16,571 nt of DNA from Planctomycetota bacterium (lineage in GTDB: Bacteria; Planctomycetota; MHYJ01; JACQXL01). Below are positions 1-6,804 of this stretch, piece by piece; positions within the stretch are counted from its first letter, which is position 1, and every line of letters begins with the position of its first letter. The notes beneath the pieces were generated by a model. It was given only the letters and a program-made list of their open reading frames with translations, was not told the origin of the DNA and ran no database searches. The position numbers and the translations under genes were made by a program. The DNA is taken from NCBI GenBank assembly GCA_016208805.1, contig JACQXL010000042.1:1-16571 (forward strand), read 5' to 3'.

Positions 1-4
1 ACTA

Positions 5-397
5 ATGAATTATCTGGCCAAACAAGTGGTTTTGGGCTGGGGCAAACTCAGGCGTTCGCTCCTGCTCAGTTTCAAGGCCGATTATACCCGCGAACTCCTC
101 TCCCAGCGCCAGGGCGAATGCAAACGCTGCGGCGCCTGCTGCAGGTTGCTGTTCCATTGCCCGGCCCTTGAGTATAGACACGAAAATAACGGCACCGCAC
201 CGACGGAAGGTAATCATCACCCTGTTTACAGTGAGCAGAGCGAACCTGTTGCCTGTTGCTGGGTATATGACCAGCGCTCCACCGTCTGCCGGACATTCCC
301 GCTTGAGGAAAAAGACCTCAAAGACCGCGACTTCGTCATCCCGGACCGGAAATGCGGGTATTTCTTTAACGGCAAACACCCCGCGCAAAAACACTAA
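5..397 (+). CDS. YkgJ-like cysteine-cluster (CxxCxxCC) protein
   Basis: A 130-residue cytoplasmic protein with the cysteine cluster of the YkgJ / putative zinc- or iron-chelating family: C39, C42, C45 and C46 in CKRCGACC, then C52 in HCPAL, C84/C85, C95 in VCRTFPLEEKDL, and C117. No signal peptide or membrane segment is seen. Members of this family bind a metal, but the biochemical role is unknown; I infer metal binding only. The stretch between HCPAL and the CRTFPL motif (about residues 57-84) is longer than I remember for the family and could hold a small insertion. The ATG is 4 bases from the window edge, so upstream context and a ribosome binding site cannot be judged; an upstream in-frame start cannot be excluded. 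The last 32 bases overlap the 3' end of the convergent lipid kinase gene. Confidence 0.8.
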   Translation: MNYLAKQVVLGWGKLRRSLLLSFKADYTRELLSQRQGECKRCGACCRLLFHCPALEYRHENNGTAPTEGNHHPVYSEQSEPVACCWVYDQRSTVCRTFPLEEKDLKDRDFVIPDRKCGYFFNGKHPAQKH

Positions 398-1271
398 CCG
401 CACCCGGAATAATTTCTATCTCGGCCGGCAGATACCCGCAACAATCGCCATCAACCTGCAAGGGAACGCTTTCTTGAGAGATAACCCTTATCTTCTTCCC
501 TCGTATCTGGCGGGCATCAGGATGGAGCGACCCGTTACCTAAAAATGCCATCCCGTAATAGAACAGGATATTAAACCTGTTGCGACCGTCAAACCAGATG
601 ATATCCAGCATCCCATCCCGGGGCGAGGCGTTGCCGGCAAATACAAACGGTCCGCCATAACTCCGGCCGTTGGCCACCTGCACGAATGTCGCCGAATCCG
701 TAACTTTTTGGCCGTCCACCTCAACAGCCATTTTAGGCATCCGGTAAAACGGGATGGTCTTGAGCGCTATCGGAAAATAACTGAATAAATGGGCTTGTAA
801 TATCGCGCCGGCCCGCTGCTCATGATATTGTCGGGCCACCTCGGCGTCAAAGCCGACTCCGGCCATAGAAATGAAATATCGCTTATCGCCATTGCCGAAC
901 GAAACGCTCCCTACATCCAGCGCCATAACTTCGTTACCCTGATAGAGTCTGATAAACCCGTTTATATTACGCGACAGGTCCAGTTCCTTGGCAATGACAT
1001 TGCCCGAACCGAACGGAATAATGCCCAGCGAGACCTTGGAACCGACGGCCACCAGCCCGTTGATAATCTCGTTGATGGTGCCGTCCCCACCCAGACAGAG
1101 GATTGATGTTCCGGCCGTGGCGCGGGCGGCTTCATCCTTTGCCTCGCCTGCGTACGAAGTCAGTTTGAATTCATAATCAATCCGATTCTGTTTAAACGCA
1201 GACGCAAGGTGTGCCAGAAACCGCTTGGCCTTGCCGCTGCCGGCGATGGGATTGACAATGACCTTCAACAT
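366..1271 (-). CDS. Diacylglycerol kinase-family lipid kinase (YegS/DagK-like)
   Basis: A 301-residue protein of the DagK/YegS/sphingosine-kinase-like family, which transfers ATP phosphate to a lipid hydroxyl. It opens with VNPIAGSGKAK (residues 6-16), has the nucleotide-binding GGDGT at 61-65 followed by INEIINGL, and PFGSGNVIAKEL at 86-97, matching the family's PLGTGNDFA region. The C-terminal half is the usual beta-rich lid containing NGRSYGGPF and a QVDGD motif near residue 272. Length is normal. It is a soluble, membrane-associating enzyme and the probable substrate is diacylglycerol or a related lipid, not determinable here. It is last in the minus-strand run, 33 bp after larC. No Shine-Dalgarno is visible: a palindromic repeat (1280-1340) ends 8 bases before the ATG. 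The 3' end overlaps the convergent cysteine-cluster gene by 32 bases. Confidence 0.88.
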   Translation of the reverse strand: MLKVIVNPIAGSGKAKRFLAHLASAFKQNRIDYEFKLTSYAGEAKDEAARATAGTSILCLGGDGTINEIINGLVAVGSKVSLGIIPFGSGNVIAKELDLSRNINGFIRLYQGNEVMALDVGSVSFGNGDKRYFISMAGVGFDAEVARQYHEQRAGAILQAHLFSYFPIALKTIPFYRMPKMAVEVDGQKVTDSATFVQVANGRSYGGPFVFAGNASPRDGMLDIIWFDGRNRFNILFYYGMAFLGNGSLHPDARQIRGKKIRVISQESVPLQVDGDCCGYLPAEIEIIPGAVSVFARGVCR

Positions 1272-1279
1272 ATGCGTTT

Positions 1280-1340
1280 ACCACGAAGGCGCGAAGACAC
1301 AAAATTATTTCGTGGTTTCGTTATTTCGTGTTTTCGTGGT
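1280..1340. repeat. ACCACGAA-type palindromic repeat spanning larC stop and dgk leader
   Basis: An imperfect palindrome with ends ACCACGAA (1280-1287) and TTCGTGGT (1333-1340) and internal CACGAAA-like units. It encodes the last 11 residues and stop codon of larC (its right end falls exactly at codon 441) and stops 8 bases before the start codon of the lipid kinase. A partial relative lies at 16165-16182. Confidence 0.8.
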
Positions 1341-2660
1341 ATGTAATATTACTTCCCTCAGCGGCACATTGTGTTTCTGGGCCGCCTTCTTGCAATCCTC
1401 ATACTCCGGCGTGGCTGTGATGACTTTATGGTGTGGCAGTTTGAGCGGTAGCGAATTACTGCCAACCATAGTCGGCTGTAATCGGCATGCCTCAACAGCC
1501 GCACTACCGTTTAACCTGCCCACCTTGACCCTGATTATGCCGTAGCGCGTTTTGACCCTGACGATTTCACGGGCTAACTTGGTGCGCTCAACCGGGTATT
1601 TGCGGATGCCGAAGGTCGGCGTTTCAGAGAATATGATTGCCTCCAACCGGGTAACCTCGTCCGGCTCGGACAGAACCTGAAGCAACCAACCGGGACGCGA
1701 TTTCTTCATCTGGGCCGGGATAATCATCACATCCAGCGCGCCGGCGGAAAAGAGTTTATCAGACAGGTATCCCATCACCTGCGGCGTGGTGTCGTCAATA
1801 TTAGTCTCCAGCGCCCAGACCGTATCCTTAGTATCCAATATTAAATCACCTACTATAACCCGCAGCACATTGGGCTGATTGGGTAATTCTATCTGGCCGG
1901 CCCCGTAACCGATTGCGCTTACCTGCATCGCCGGCATCAGTCCAGCGGACCCAATTCCGCAATTCGCATTCCGCAATCCGCAATCCGCCAATGTGCTTAA
2001 TATCGCCGCACCGGTCGGGGTGACCAGTTCCTTCTGAATCGGGCTATGGAACAACCTGAACCCCTTGAGCATCTCTAAGGTGGCCGGGGCGGGTAACGGG
2101 TAATCGCCATGCGCCGTCTTGATTGTGCCGTGCGTCAGCGGGAAAGCCGAGACATAAACCTTTTCTATCCCCAATTCCTGCAGTCCAAAAACACTACCGA
2201 CCACGTCAATGAGCGTATCCACCGACCCGAGTTCGTGGAGGTGAACTTTATCAACGCCCCTATGGGACGCGGATACACGCAGATTATAAGGATTCTTATC
2301 TGCGGATATCTGCGAAAATCTGCGTCCTATATGGATGGTTGCCTCTGCCCTGCCCAGCCGGGTCAGAATCTTAAGAGAAGATATTTTTACAATATCGGAG
2401 ATAGGCGCCCTCTTAATGAGCCGGTTAAGTTGCTCAAAGGATAGGTGTTTATCAACATCTACTCCGGCGACCAGAAACCGGCCGGCCCGGATACCGCACT
2501 TATCTACAGCAGAATATTTCAGCGTGATTGATATATTATCAGGAATAACCTTATTCAGAAACGCCTTAAGACGGTTGAACGACAGACCGGCATCCAGCAA
2601 TGATGCAATAATCATATCCCCGCCTACGCCTGAAAAACAGTCAAAATAGGCAATTTTCAT
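1305..2660 (-). CDS. larC: Nickel-pincer cofactor biosynthesis protein LarC, repeat-loaded
   Basis: LarC inserts nickel into the pyridinium-thioacid precursor made by LarB and LarE, giving the nickel-pincer cofactor of lactate racemase and related enzymes. The start MKIAYFDCFSGVGGDM, the HLHELGSVDTLIDVVG block (residues 140-155), PTGAAIL (215-221), IGYGAG (250-255), ETNIDD (285-290) and PEYEDC (418-423) are all characteristic. The frame is open throughout, so no programmed frameshift is needed as in Lactobacillus. Against remembered family architecture there are three in-frame extra segments that coincide with dispersed DNA repeats: residues about 113-135, 227-241 and 386-412. The C-terminal 11 residues also come from a repeat. 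The motif GDM is retained and the core looks intact, so function is plausible but unproven. No LarA, LarB or LarE is in the window. The start codon overlaps by 4 bases (ATGA) the end of a relic larC leader ORF; no Shine-Dalgarno is seen. Confidence 0.9.
   Translation of the reverse strand: MKIAYFDCFSGVGGDMIIASLLDAGLSFNRLKAFLNKVIPDNISITLKYSAVDKCGIRAGRFLVAGVDVDKHLSFEQLNRLIKRAPISDIVKISSLKILTRLGRAEATIHIGRRFSQISADKNPYNLRVSASHRGVDKVHLHELGSVDTLIDVVGSVFGLQELGIEKVYVSAFPLTHGTIKTAHGDYPLPAPATLEMLKGFRLFHSPIQKELVTPTGAAILSTLADCGLRNANCGIGSAGLMPAMQVSAIGYGAGQIELPNQPNVLRVIVGDLILDTKDTVWALETNIDDTTPQVMGYLSDKLFSAGALDVMIIPAQMKKSRPGWLLQVLSEPDEVTRLEAIIFSETPTFGIRKYPVERTKLAREIVRVKTRYGIIRVKVGRLNGSAAVEACRLQPTMVGSNSLPLKLPHHKVITATPEYEDCKKAAQKHNVPLREVILHTTKTRNNETTK
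1431..1506 (-). repeat. Double-hairpin repeat (family A) copy 1, in frame within larC
   Basis: Hairpin one pairs TGGCAGT (1434-1440) with ACTGCCA (1458-1464). Hairpin two pairs TAGTCGGCTGT (1469-1479) with ACAGCCGCACTA (1495-1506, one bulged base), with an inner self-complementary GGCATGCC (1484-1491). It shares arms and loop with copies at 6947-7065 and 10023-10126. It matches larC residues 386-412, between VGRLNG and ITATPEYEDC, blocks that I expect to be near each other in LarC. Confidence 0.85.
1953..1992. repeat. Short tandem CCGCAAT repeat in frame within larC
   Basis: Iterated variants of ATTCCGCA/ATCCGCA, encoding CGLRNANCGIGS in LarC (residues about 227-238), between TLAD and the MQVSAIGYGAG block. 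Family members known to me have only a few residues at this site. Confidence 0.65.
2277..2327. repeat. ACGCAGATT palindromic repeat in frame within larC
   Basis: Perfect 9-bp ends ACGCAGATT (2277-2285) and AATCTGCGT (2317-2325) enclose further ATCTGCG units. It encodes larC residues about 113-130, just before the conserved HLHELGSVD block. The same CGCAGA/CACAGATT vocabulary appears in the spacer repeat at 14302-14367. Confidence 0.75.
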
Positions 2661-2709
2661 AATCTTATCTGGTTATAATTGGCAAAACCATATCTAACAA
2701 GGCTACGGC

Positions 2710-2778
2710 GGGCAAGGCCGCAGCCAGTCCCGTCACACCATGTCGGTATGACGTGGCGCTTATGTGGGGCAAGGCCGC
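2710..2778. repeat. 12-bp direct repeats flanking a 45-bp insert
   Basis: GGGCAAGGCCGC occurs at 2710-2721 and again at 2767-2778. The 45 bases between them contain the 28-bp dispersed element (2733-2760). The arrangement resembles a target-site duplication round a small insertion, or slippage. Confidence 0.6.
2733..2760. repeat. 28-bp dispersed mini-palindrome (family B) copy 1
   Basis: Starts TCACACCATGTCGG and ends TGACGTGGCGCT. CCATGTC pairs with GACGTGG (one G-T wobble) across a GGTAT loop. An identical 28-base copy lies at 7019-7046, inside the loop of a family A repeat. Confidence 0.85.
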
Positions 2779-2927
2779 TGGCGCCGGAGAAACAATCAAA
2801 ATACGCAATGCGCATAACTGTGGTAAATACCATTATCTCCAAAGGTGTCAAGACAAAGGAGTTCTTGTCTCCACACGAAAGAAGAAAAATAGGGGTAGGG
2901 AGTGTCCTGTGGTGGTGTAGCCTTCCC

Positions 2928-3030
2928 ACTGATAGGGTATAGCCCACCGACTGATAGGGTATGGCCCACCGACTGATAGGGTATGGCCTACCGACTGATA
3001 GGGTATGGCCCACCGACTGATAGGGTATGG
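2928..3030. repeat. 22-bp tandem repeat, about 4.7 copies
   Basis: Units begin ACTGATAGGGTAT at 2928, 2950, 2972, 2994 and 3016. Unit 1 has ATAGCCC, unit 3 has GGCCTACC, units 2 and 4 are identical, and unit 5 stops after ACTGATAGGGTATGG. There are no spacers between units. Twenty-two bp is close to two helical turns, so a bound protein would see every unit on the same DNA face. Its role is unknown. Confidence 0.95.
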
Positions 3031-3053
3031 CAGGGGGGCAACACCCCCCTGCC
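3029..3053 (-). terminator. Perfect 10-bp GC hairpin downstream of SDR gene
   Basis: GGCAGGGGGG (3029-3038), loop CAACA, CCCCCCTGCC (3044-3053). It lies 33 bases past the SDR stop in the minus-strand transcript, a fitting place for a terminator or an mRNA-end barrier. No U-tract follows, so classical intrinsic termination is doubtful. Confidence 0.45.
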
Positions 3054-3085
3054 TGCACTGACGCCGGAATTCGGATGGATAGTGC

Positions 3086-4003
3086 TTAACTTACAGGGGA
3101 TGGTTGTGATTCCCGGAAATGGCGGTTTAACTCAGAAGCATACTTGGTTCCTACCCTATCGGCATTCTGCTTCAGCCAGTCGCTTAACTTAGTCCGCCCT
3201 ACCGGTTCCTTGTCAGAAACAAGCAGGCCTGCCATCAGGCCATCAACCTCGGCATGCGTAAGCACCACATCGTTGACCATATAACCGACCAACTTAGAAA
3301 GGAAAAGCGCCAGGCCGACCGGCGTATGGATTATCATTGATTTGCTTCTGATATTGCGAGCAATCAAGCGCACCAGTTCGTCAAAGGTATAGGTCTCCGA
3401 ACCGACCGCATCCATAACAAAGTTATCATTCCTTGCGCCCGCGTCAACCACGATACCGGCCAGGTCTTCCGCATATACGGGCTGGAGCCGATAATCCCCT
3501 TTCCCCGGCACGGCAAATATTGGGAAATGCCTTAATAACCAAGCGATGTTGTTAATCAGGATATCTTCCAGACCGAATATCAGTGTCGGCCTGATTATCG
3601 CATAGGATAGACCGGAATGAATGATTGCATCTTCCAGCATTGCCTTCCCACGGAAATACGGCAATAGTGATTCTTTAGTAGGATTAGTAACGCTGATATG
3701 GACAATCCGTTTAATACCGGCTTGGCCGGCGCATCGGATGAGCGTTTTAGTATTTTCCACCGCCCTATCGTAACTAAGATTACCGTATGGGAAACGTATC
3801 CAGTAAGTATTATAAATCGTGTCCGTGCCCTGTAGGGATTTGACTAACTCTGCTGGTTTATCAAAGTTGAGCGGCGCAACATCAATCTTATTATCGGATG
3901 GCGCCGGGCGGTTGGTCAGAGTCTTTACCGGTTGCCCCATTGAAACGAGTCTGCGTGCGATATATTTGCCGGTGTATCCGAATGCGCCGGTAACGATGTT
4001 CAT
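3086..4003 (-). CDS. NAD(P)-binding SDR/NmrA-like oxidoreductase (NDUFA9-like)
   Basis: A 305-residue atypical short-chain dehydrogenase/reductase. The Rossmann glycine motif TGAFGYTGKYIA (residues 5-16) is at the N-terminus, followed by VKTLTNRP. Residues about 128-155 read YFRGKAMLED and SGLSYAIIRPTLIFG, the pattern of NDUFA9/complex-I-39-kDa-like and NmrA-like proteins, where the usual YxxxK active site is weak or replaced. QPVYAEDLAG near 192 is also typical. No membrane segment is apparent, and the substrate is not predictable. It starts 14 bases after the acyl-CoA dehydrogenase stop and is probably cotranscribed with it, but its ATG lacks a Shine-Dalgarno. It could be a quinone- or lipid-related reductase; this is inference from context only. 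Confidence 0.8.
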   Translation of the reverse strand: MNIVTGAFGYTGKYIARRLVSMGQPVKTLTNRPAPSDNKIDVAPLNFDKPAELVKSLQGTDTIYNTYWIRFPYGNLSYDRAVENTKTLIRCAGQAGIKRIVHISVTNPTKESLLPYFRGKAMLEDAIIHSGLSYAIIRPTLIFGLEDILINNIAWLLRHFPIFAVPGKGDYRLQPVYAEDLAGIVVDAGARNDNFVMDAVGSETYTFDELVRLIARNIRSKSMIIHTPVGLALFLSKLVGYMVNDVVLTHAEVDGLMAGLLVSDKEPVGRTKLSDWLKQNADRVGTKYASELNRHFRESQPSPVS

Positions 4004-4017
4004 TTTAGGTGGGTGGA

Positions 4018-5190
4018 TTATTTACCGCGGGCCGATTCTTTAATCAGTTCCAGCGCTATCACCTCGCGCTGAATCTGGTTGGTGCCTTCGTATATCTGGG
4101 TTATCTTGGCGTCCCGCATAAATTTCTCTATGGGATATTCTTTCATATAGCCGTAGCCGCCGAATATCTGGACCGCATCGGTGGATACCTTCATCGCGGT
4201 ATCGGATGCGAACAGTTTGGCCATAGCCGAGATAGCGCCGACATTGGGATGCTTGTTATCGGCCGCCCGGGCCGCTTCGTAGGTTAAATACCTTGACGCC
4301 GCCACCGCGGTGGCCATATCGGCCAGCATAAACTGCAATCCCTGGAACGAACAGATGGCTTTGCCGAACTGTTTCCGGGTGCGTGAATACTCCACGGCCA
4401 GGTCCAACGCGCCCTGGGCGATGCCGACCGCCTGCGATGCCACGCCCGGCCTGGATGCATCAAAGGTCTTCATCGCCACGAAGAAACCCAGACCTTCCTT
4501 GCCCAGTATCTGGTCTTTATGGACACGGCAGTTCTCAAATACCAGTTCACGGGTGGCCGAGGCCCTGATACCCATCTTGTTTTCCTTCTTACCGAACGAG
4601 AAACCGGGCGTATCTTTTTCTATGATGAACGCGGTGGCCCCGCGCGCGCCCCGGGATTTATCCGACATGGTGATGACCGAATATATTTCCGCCTCGCCGC
4701 CGTTGGTTATCCACTGCTTAGTGCCGTTGATGATATAATAATCGCCGTCCTTGGTGGCGGTGGTCTTGATACCGGAGGCATCGCTGCCGGCATCTGATTC
4801 GGTCAGCCCGAATGCAGCCAGCCGCTTGCCCGATGCTATCTGGGTCAGGTATTTCTTTTTCTGTGCCTCGTTGCCGTAGAGGATAATCGGGAATGTGCCC
4901 AGCGCGGTCGCGGCCAGCGCCAGCGAAATGCCGCCGCAGGCACGGCAGAGCTCCTCGGTCACGATGCACAGGTCCAGCACGCCGGAGTTAGTGGCCGTGC
5001 CGCCGTATTGCTCATCTATGAACACGCCGAACAGCCCGGCATCGGCCAGGATTTTGACGATGGGCCAGGGGAACTCGTTGGCCTCGTCGTATTTGGCGGC
5101 CACCGGCTTGATTTTCTCCACTGCGATATCACGGGCCAGCTGGCGCAGCGTCTGCTGTTCCTCGGTTAGGTTATAATTAGTTTCAAACAT
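4018..5190 (-). CDS. Acyl-CoA dehydrogenase (short-chain type)
   Basis: A 390-residue FAD-dependent acyl-CoA dehydrogenase that oxidises an acyl thioester to the trans-2-enoyl form, passing electrons to an electron-transfer flavoprotein. The N-terminal helical domain leads into the FAD/substrate loop FGLTESDAGSDASG (127-140) and WITNGG (160-165). The C-terminal domain has SRPGVASQAVGIAQGAL, RKQFGK (272-277), QIFGGYGYMKEYP and the catalytic base E368 in QIYEGTNQIQ, at the butyryl/short-chain position. Length is normal and all core motifs are intact. It is cytoplasmic. It sits 86 bp after fabF, an uncommon neighbour for a fatty-acid synthesis gene, which suggests modification of a dedicated acyl chain. 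The start codon lacks a Shine-Dalgarno; a palindromic repeat ends 7 bases before it. Confidence 0.95.
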   Translation of the reverse strand: MFETNYNLTEEQQTLRQLARDIAVEKIKPVAAKYDEANEFPWPIVKILADAGLFGVFIDEQYGGTATNSGVLDLCIVTEELCRACGGISLALAATALGTFPIILYGNEAQKKKYLTQIASGKRLAAFGLTESDAGSDASGIKTTATKDGDYYIINGTKQWITNGGEAEIYSVITMSDKSRGARGATAFIIEKDTPGFSFGKKENKMGIRASATRELVFENCRVHKDQILGKEGLGFFVAMKTFDASRPGVASQAVGIAQGALDLAVEYSRTRKQFGKAICSFQGLQFMLADMATAVAASRYLTYEAARAADNKHPNVGAISAMAKLFASDTAMKVSTDAVQIFGGYGYMKEYPIEKFMRDAKITQIYEGTNQIQREVIALELIKESARGK

Positions 5191-5197
5191 ATTATTT

Positions 5198-5280
5198 AAC
5201 TGAAGAACTAATAAACGAAAGAACCAAAGGACTAACTGTTATTGTTCTTCAGTTTCTCCGTCCTTTCGTTCTTTAGTTAT
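5198..5280. repeat. Interleaved palindromic repeat filling the fabF-acd spacer
   Basis: AACTGAAGAAC (5198-5208) is complementary to GTTCTTCAGTT (5244-5254). A second imperfect pair is made of ACGAAAGAACCAAAGGAC (right after the first arm) and GTCCTTTCGTTCTTTAGTT (about 5260-5278). The element includes the fabF stop codon (5277-5279) and ends 7 bases before the acyl-CoA dehydrogenase ATG, so it occupies the whole spacer. Confidence 0.8.
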
Positions 5281-6518
5281 TTATATTTACCTACTACTAT
5301 GGTGGCGTTATGGCCGCCGAATCCGAATGAGTTTGATATGGCGTTTTTGACTTCCATCTTGCGCGCCGTGTTGGGCACGTAATCAAGGTCGCATTGCGGG
5401 TCGGGCGTTTCGTAGTTTATGGTCGGGTGGACGATGCCATCGCGCATGGACAGAATCGTGGCGACCAGTTCCACCGCGCCGGAACCGCCCAGCAGGTGCC
5501 CTATCATTGACTTGGTGGACGAAATCGCCACCTTCTTGGCGTGCGCGCCGAATACCTTCTTTATTGCCTTGGTCTCGGTCAGGTCGTTATATTCGGTTGA
5601 GGTGCCGTGCGCGTTGATATATGAAATATCTTCCGGCTTAAGGCCAGCATCGTTAAGTGCCAGTTGCATTGTTATGGTTGCGCCGTCGCCTTCCGGGTCG
5701 GGCGCGGTAATATGATAGCCGTCGTCGTTCATCCCGAATCCGAGCACCTCGCAATATATCTTGGCGCCGCGCTTCTTAGCGTGTTCCAGTTCTTCCATCA
5801 CCAGCACGGCCGCACCTTCGCCGACCACAAAACCGTCGCGGTCCTTGTCAAACGGACGGCTGGCCTTTTCCGGTGCGTCCACGCGCGGTGAAAGGGCCTT
5901 CAGGTTCATAAAACCGGCCACGCCCAGACCCGTTACGGCCGCCTCGGTCCCGCCGGTCAGGATAACATCAGCATCGTTATATTGGATAGTCCGCAGGGCC
6001 ATACCCATCGCGTGGTTGGATGATGCGCAGGCCGAGGCCACGGCAAAGTTGGGGCCTTTCAGTCCGAAATGGATGGCAATCTGGCCCGGTGCCGAGTTCA
6101 TCATAACTTTCGGGATGGTGAACGGCGAAACCCGGTCCGGACCTTTCTGAATCAGGCGGGTCTGCTGGTCTTCAAACTCCTGGAAACCGCCGATGCCGGT
6201 GCCCAGGATAGAGCCGATGCGATTAACATTGTATTTGGTGAAATCAAGGTTGGCGTCCTTGACGGCCTGGATGGCGCAGACCACAGCGAACTGGGCATAG
6301 CGGTCCATCCGCTTTACCTGCTGCGGTTCAAGATAGTTTTCCGGCTTGAAGTTCTTCACCTCGGCCGCGATATTTATCTTAAAGGCGGATGCGTCAAAGT
6401 TCTGGATTTTGCCGGCGCCGCTTTTGCCGGCCAGCAGGTTCTGCCAGATTTCATTGGGCTCAAGGCCGAGCGCGCAGACCGCGCCGATGCCGGTGATGAC
6501 GACCCTTCTTTTAGCCAT
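5277..6518 (-). CDS. fabF: Beta-ketoacyl-ACP synthase II (FabF)
   Basis: A 413-residue thiolase-fold condensing enzyme that elongates acyl-ACP with malonyl-ACP by Claisen condensation. The Cys-His-His triad is complete: C164 in ASACASSNHA, H304 in NAHGTSTEYND and H341 in SMIGHLLGGSGAVE. RRVVITGIGAV at the N-terminus and SNSFGFGGHNA near residue 396 are typical, and the length matches FabF. It lies 31 bp after acpP, the classical acpP-fabF pair, and is the partner that charges ACP-bound chains. The start has a purine-rich GGGAGGGG just before the ATG, one of only two convincing Shine-Dalgarno sequences in the window. The stop codon is inside a palindromic repeat. Confidence 0.97.
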   Translation of the reverse strand: MAKRRVVITGIGAVCALGLEPNEIWQNLLAGKSGAGKIQNFDASAFKINIAAEVKNFKPENYLEPQQVKRMDRYAQFAVVCAIQAVKDANLDFTKYNVNRIGSILGTGIGGFQEFEDQQTRLIQKGPDRVSPFTIPKVMMNSAPGQIAIHFGLKGPNFAVASACASSNHAMGMALRTIQYNDADVILTGGTEAAVTGLGVAGFMNLKALSPRVDAPEKASRPFDKDRDGFVVGEGAAVLVMEELEHAKKRGAKIYCEVLGFGMNDDGYHITAPDPEGDGATITMQLALNDAGLKPEDISYINAHGTSTEYNDLTETKAIKKVFGAHAKKVAISSTKSMIGHLLGGSGAVELVATILSMRDGIVHPTINYETPDPQCDLDYVPNTARKMEVKNAISNSFGFGGHNATIVVGKYK

Positions 6519-6549
6519 ACCCCTCCCATCTGTGCCCCTGCGGGATGAA

Positions 6550-6804
6550 TTACTTTTTGGCTGTTGCCAATGCGCCCTTGATATATTCTACCGCATTGCC
6601 GACGGTCTGAATCTTTTCCGCATCTTCGTCCGGGATAGACATTCCGAATGACTCTTCCATTTCCATAACCAGTTCAACCGTGTCCAGCGAGTCCGCACCC
6701 AGGTCGTTTACGAACGAGGTTTCCATCTGGACCTTTTCCCTGGGCACGCCTAATTGTTTACAGACAATATCTGTAACCTTTTCTTTAATTTCCTGCTCTG
6801 TCAT
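6550..6804 (-). CDS. acpP: Acyl carrier protein
   Basis: An 84-residue acidic carrier protein. S39 in the LGADSLDTVELVMEMEE motif is the 4'-phosphopantetheine attachment site, and helix II follows it directly. It carries growing acyl chains for FabF, encoded next in the operon. The start is supported by GGAGG seven bases before the ATG, the best Shine-Dalgarno in the window. Upstream on the minus strand an AT-rich TATAAA-like stretch (about 6834-6839) could be a -10 element, with only a poor -35. The end is extended by a few residues (ALATAKK) compared with many AcpP. It is most likely the housekeeping ACP, though a specialised copy paired with the acyl-CoA dehydrogenase downstream is possible. 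Confidence 0.96.
   Translation of the reverse strand: MTEQEIKEKVTDIVCKQLGVPREKVQMETSFVNDLGADSLDTVELVMEMEESFGMSIPDEDAEKIQTVGNAVEYIKGALATAKK

Larger units (their letters stand above)
2657..2815 (-). pseudogene. Truncated second larC 5' end (52-codon relic ORF)
   Basis: An ATG at 2815 begins MRIAYFDCFSGASG, nearly the same as the N-terminus of the intact larC (MKIAYFDCFSGVGG), then departs at once into repeat-derived sequence (LAPHKRHVIPTW...) and ends in TGA at 2657. That stop overlaps the intact larC ATG as ATGA, so the ORF could act as a translationally coupled leader, or be only a relic of a tandem larC duplication. An in-frame upstream ATG at about 2833 would add MVFTTV and has GGAG a few bases before it. 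The break falls beside a 28-bp dispersed element (2733-2760). The FSGASG wording is closer to typical LarC than the intact copy's FSGVGG. Confidence 0.6.
2661..3085. other. 425-bp spacer before larC: relic, repeats and hairpins
   Basis: Between the SDR stop and larC there is no intact gene. Reading in the minus-strand direction it holds a GC-rich hairpin (3029-3053), five copies of a 22-bp tandem repeat (2928-3030), a hairpin with GTGT..AGACAA / TTGTCT..ACAC (2845-2876) and the larC relic ORF (2657-2815). A TTGACA lies on the minus strand near 2850 but no convincing -10 follows. Confidence 0.7.

Noticed and set aside
1305..2660. larC as a pseudogene because of its insertions
   Set aside because: The frame is open over 451 codons and all conserved blocks are present in order.
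2928..3030. CRISPR array
   Set aside because: Units are directly adjacent with no spacers, and there are no cas genes.
2657..3058. 133-codon minus-strand ORF before larC
   Set aside because: Its first two-thirds are the 22-bp tandem repeat read through; only the part from the ATG at 2815 resembles a gene, and that is a relic.
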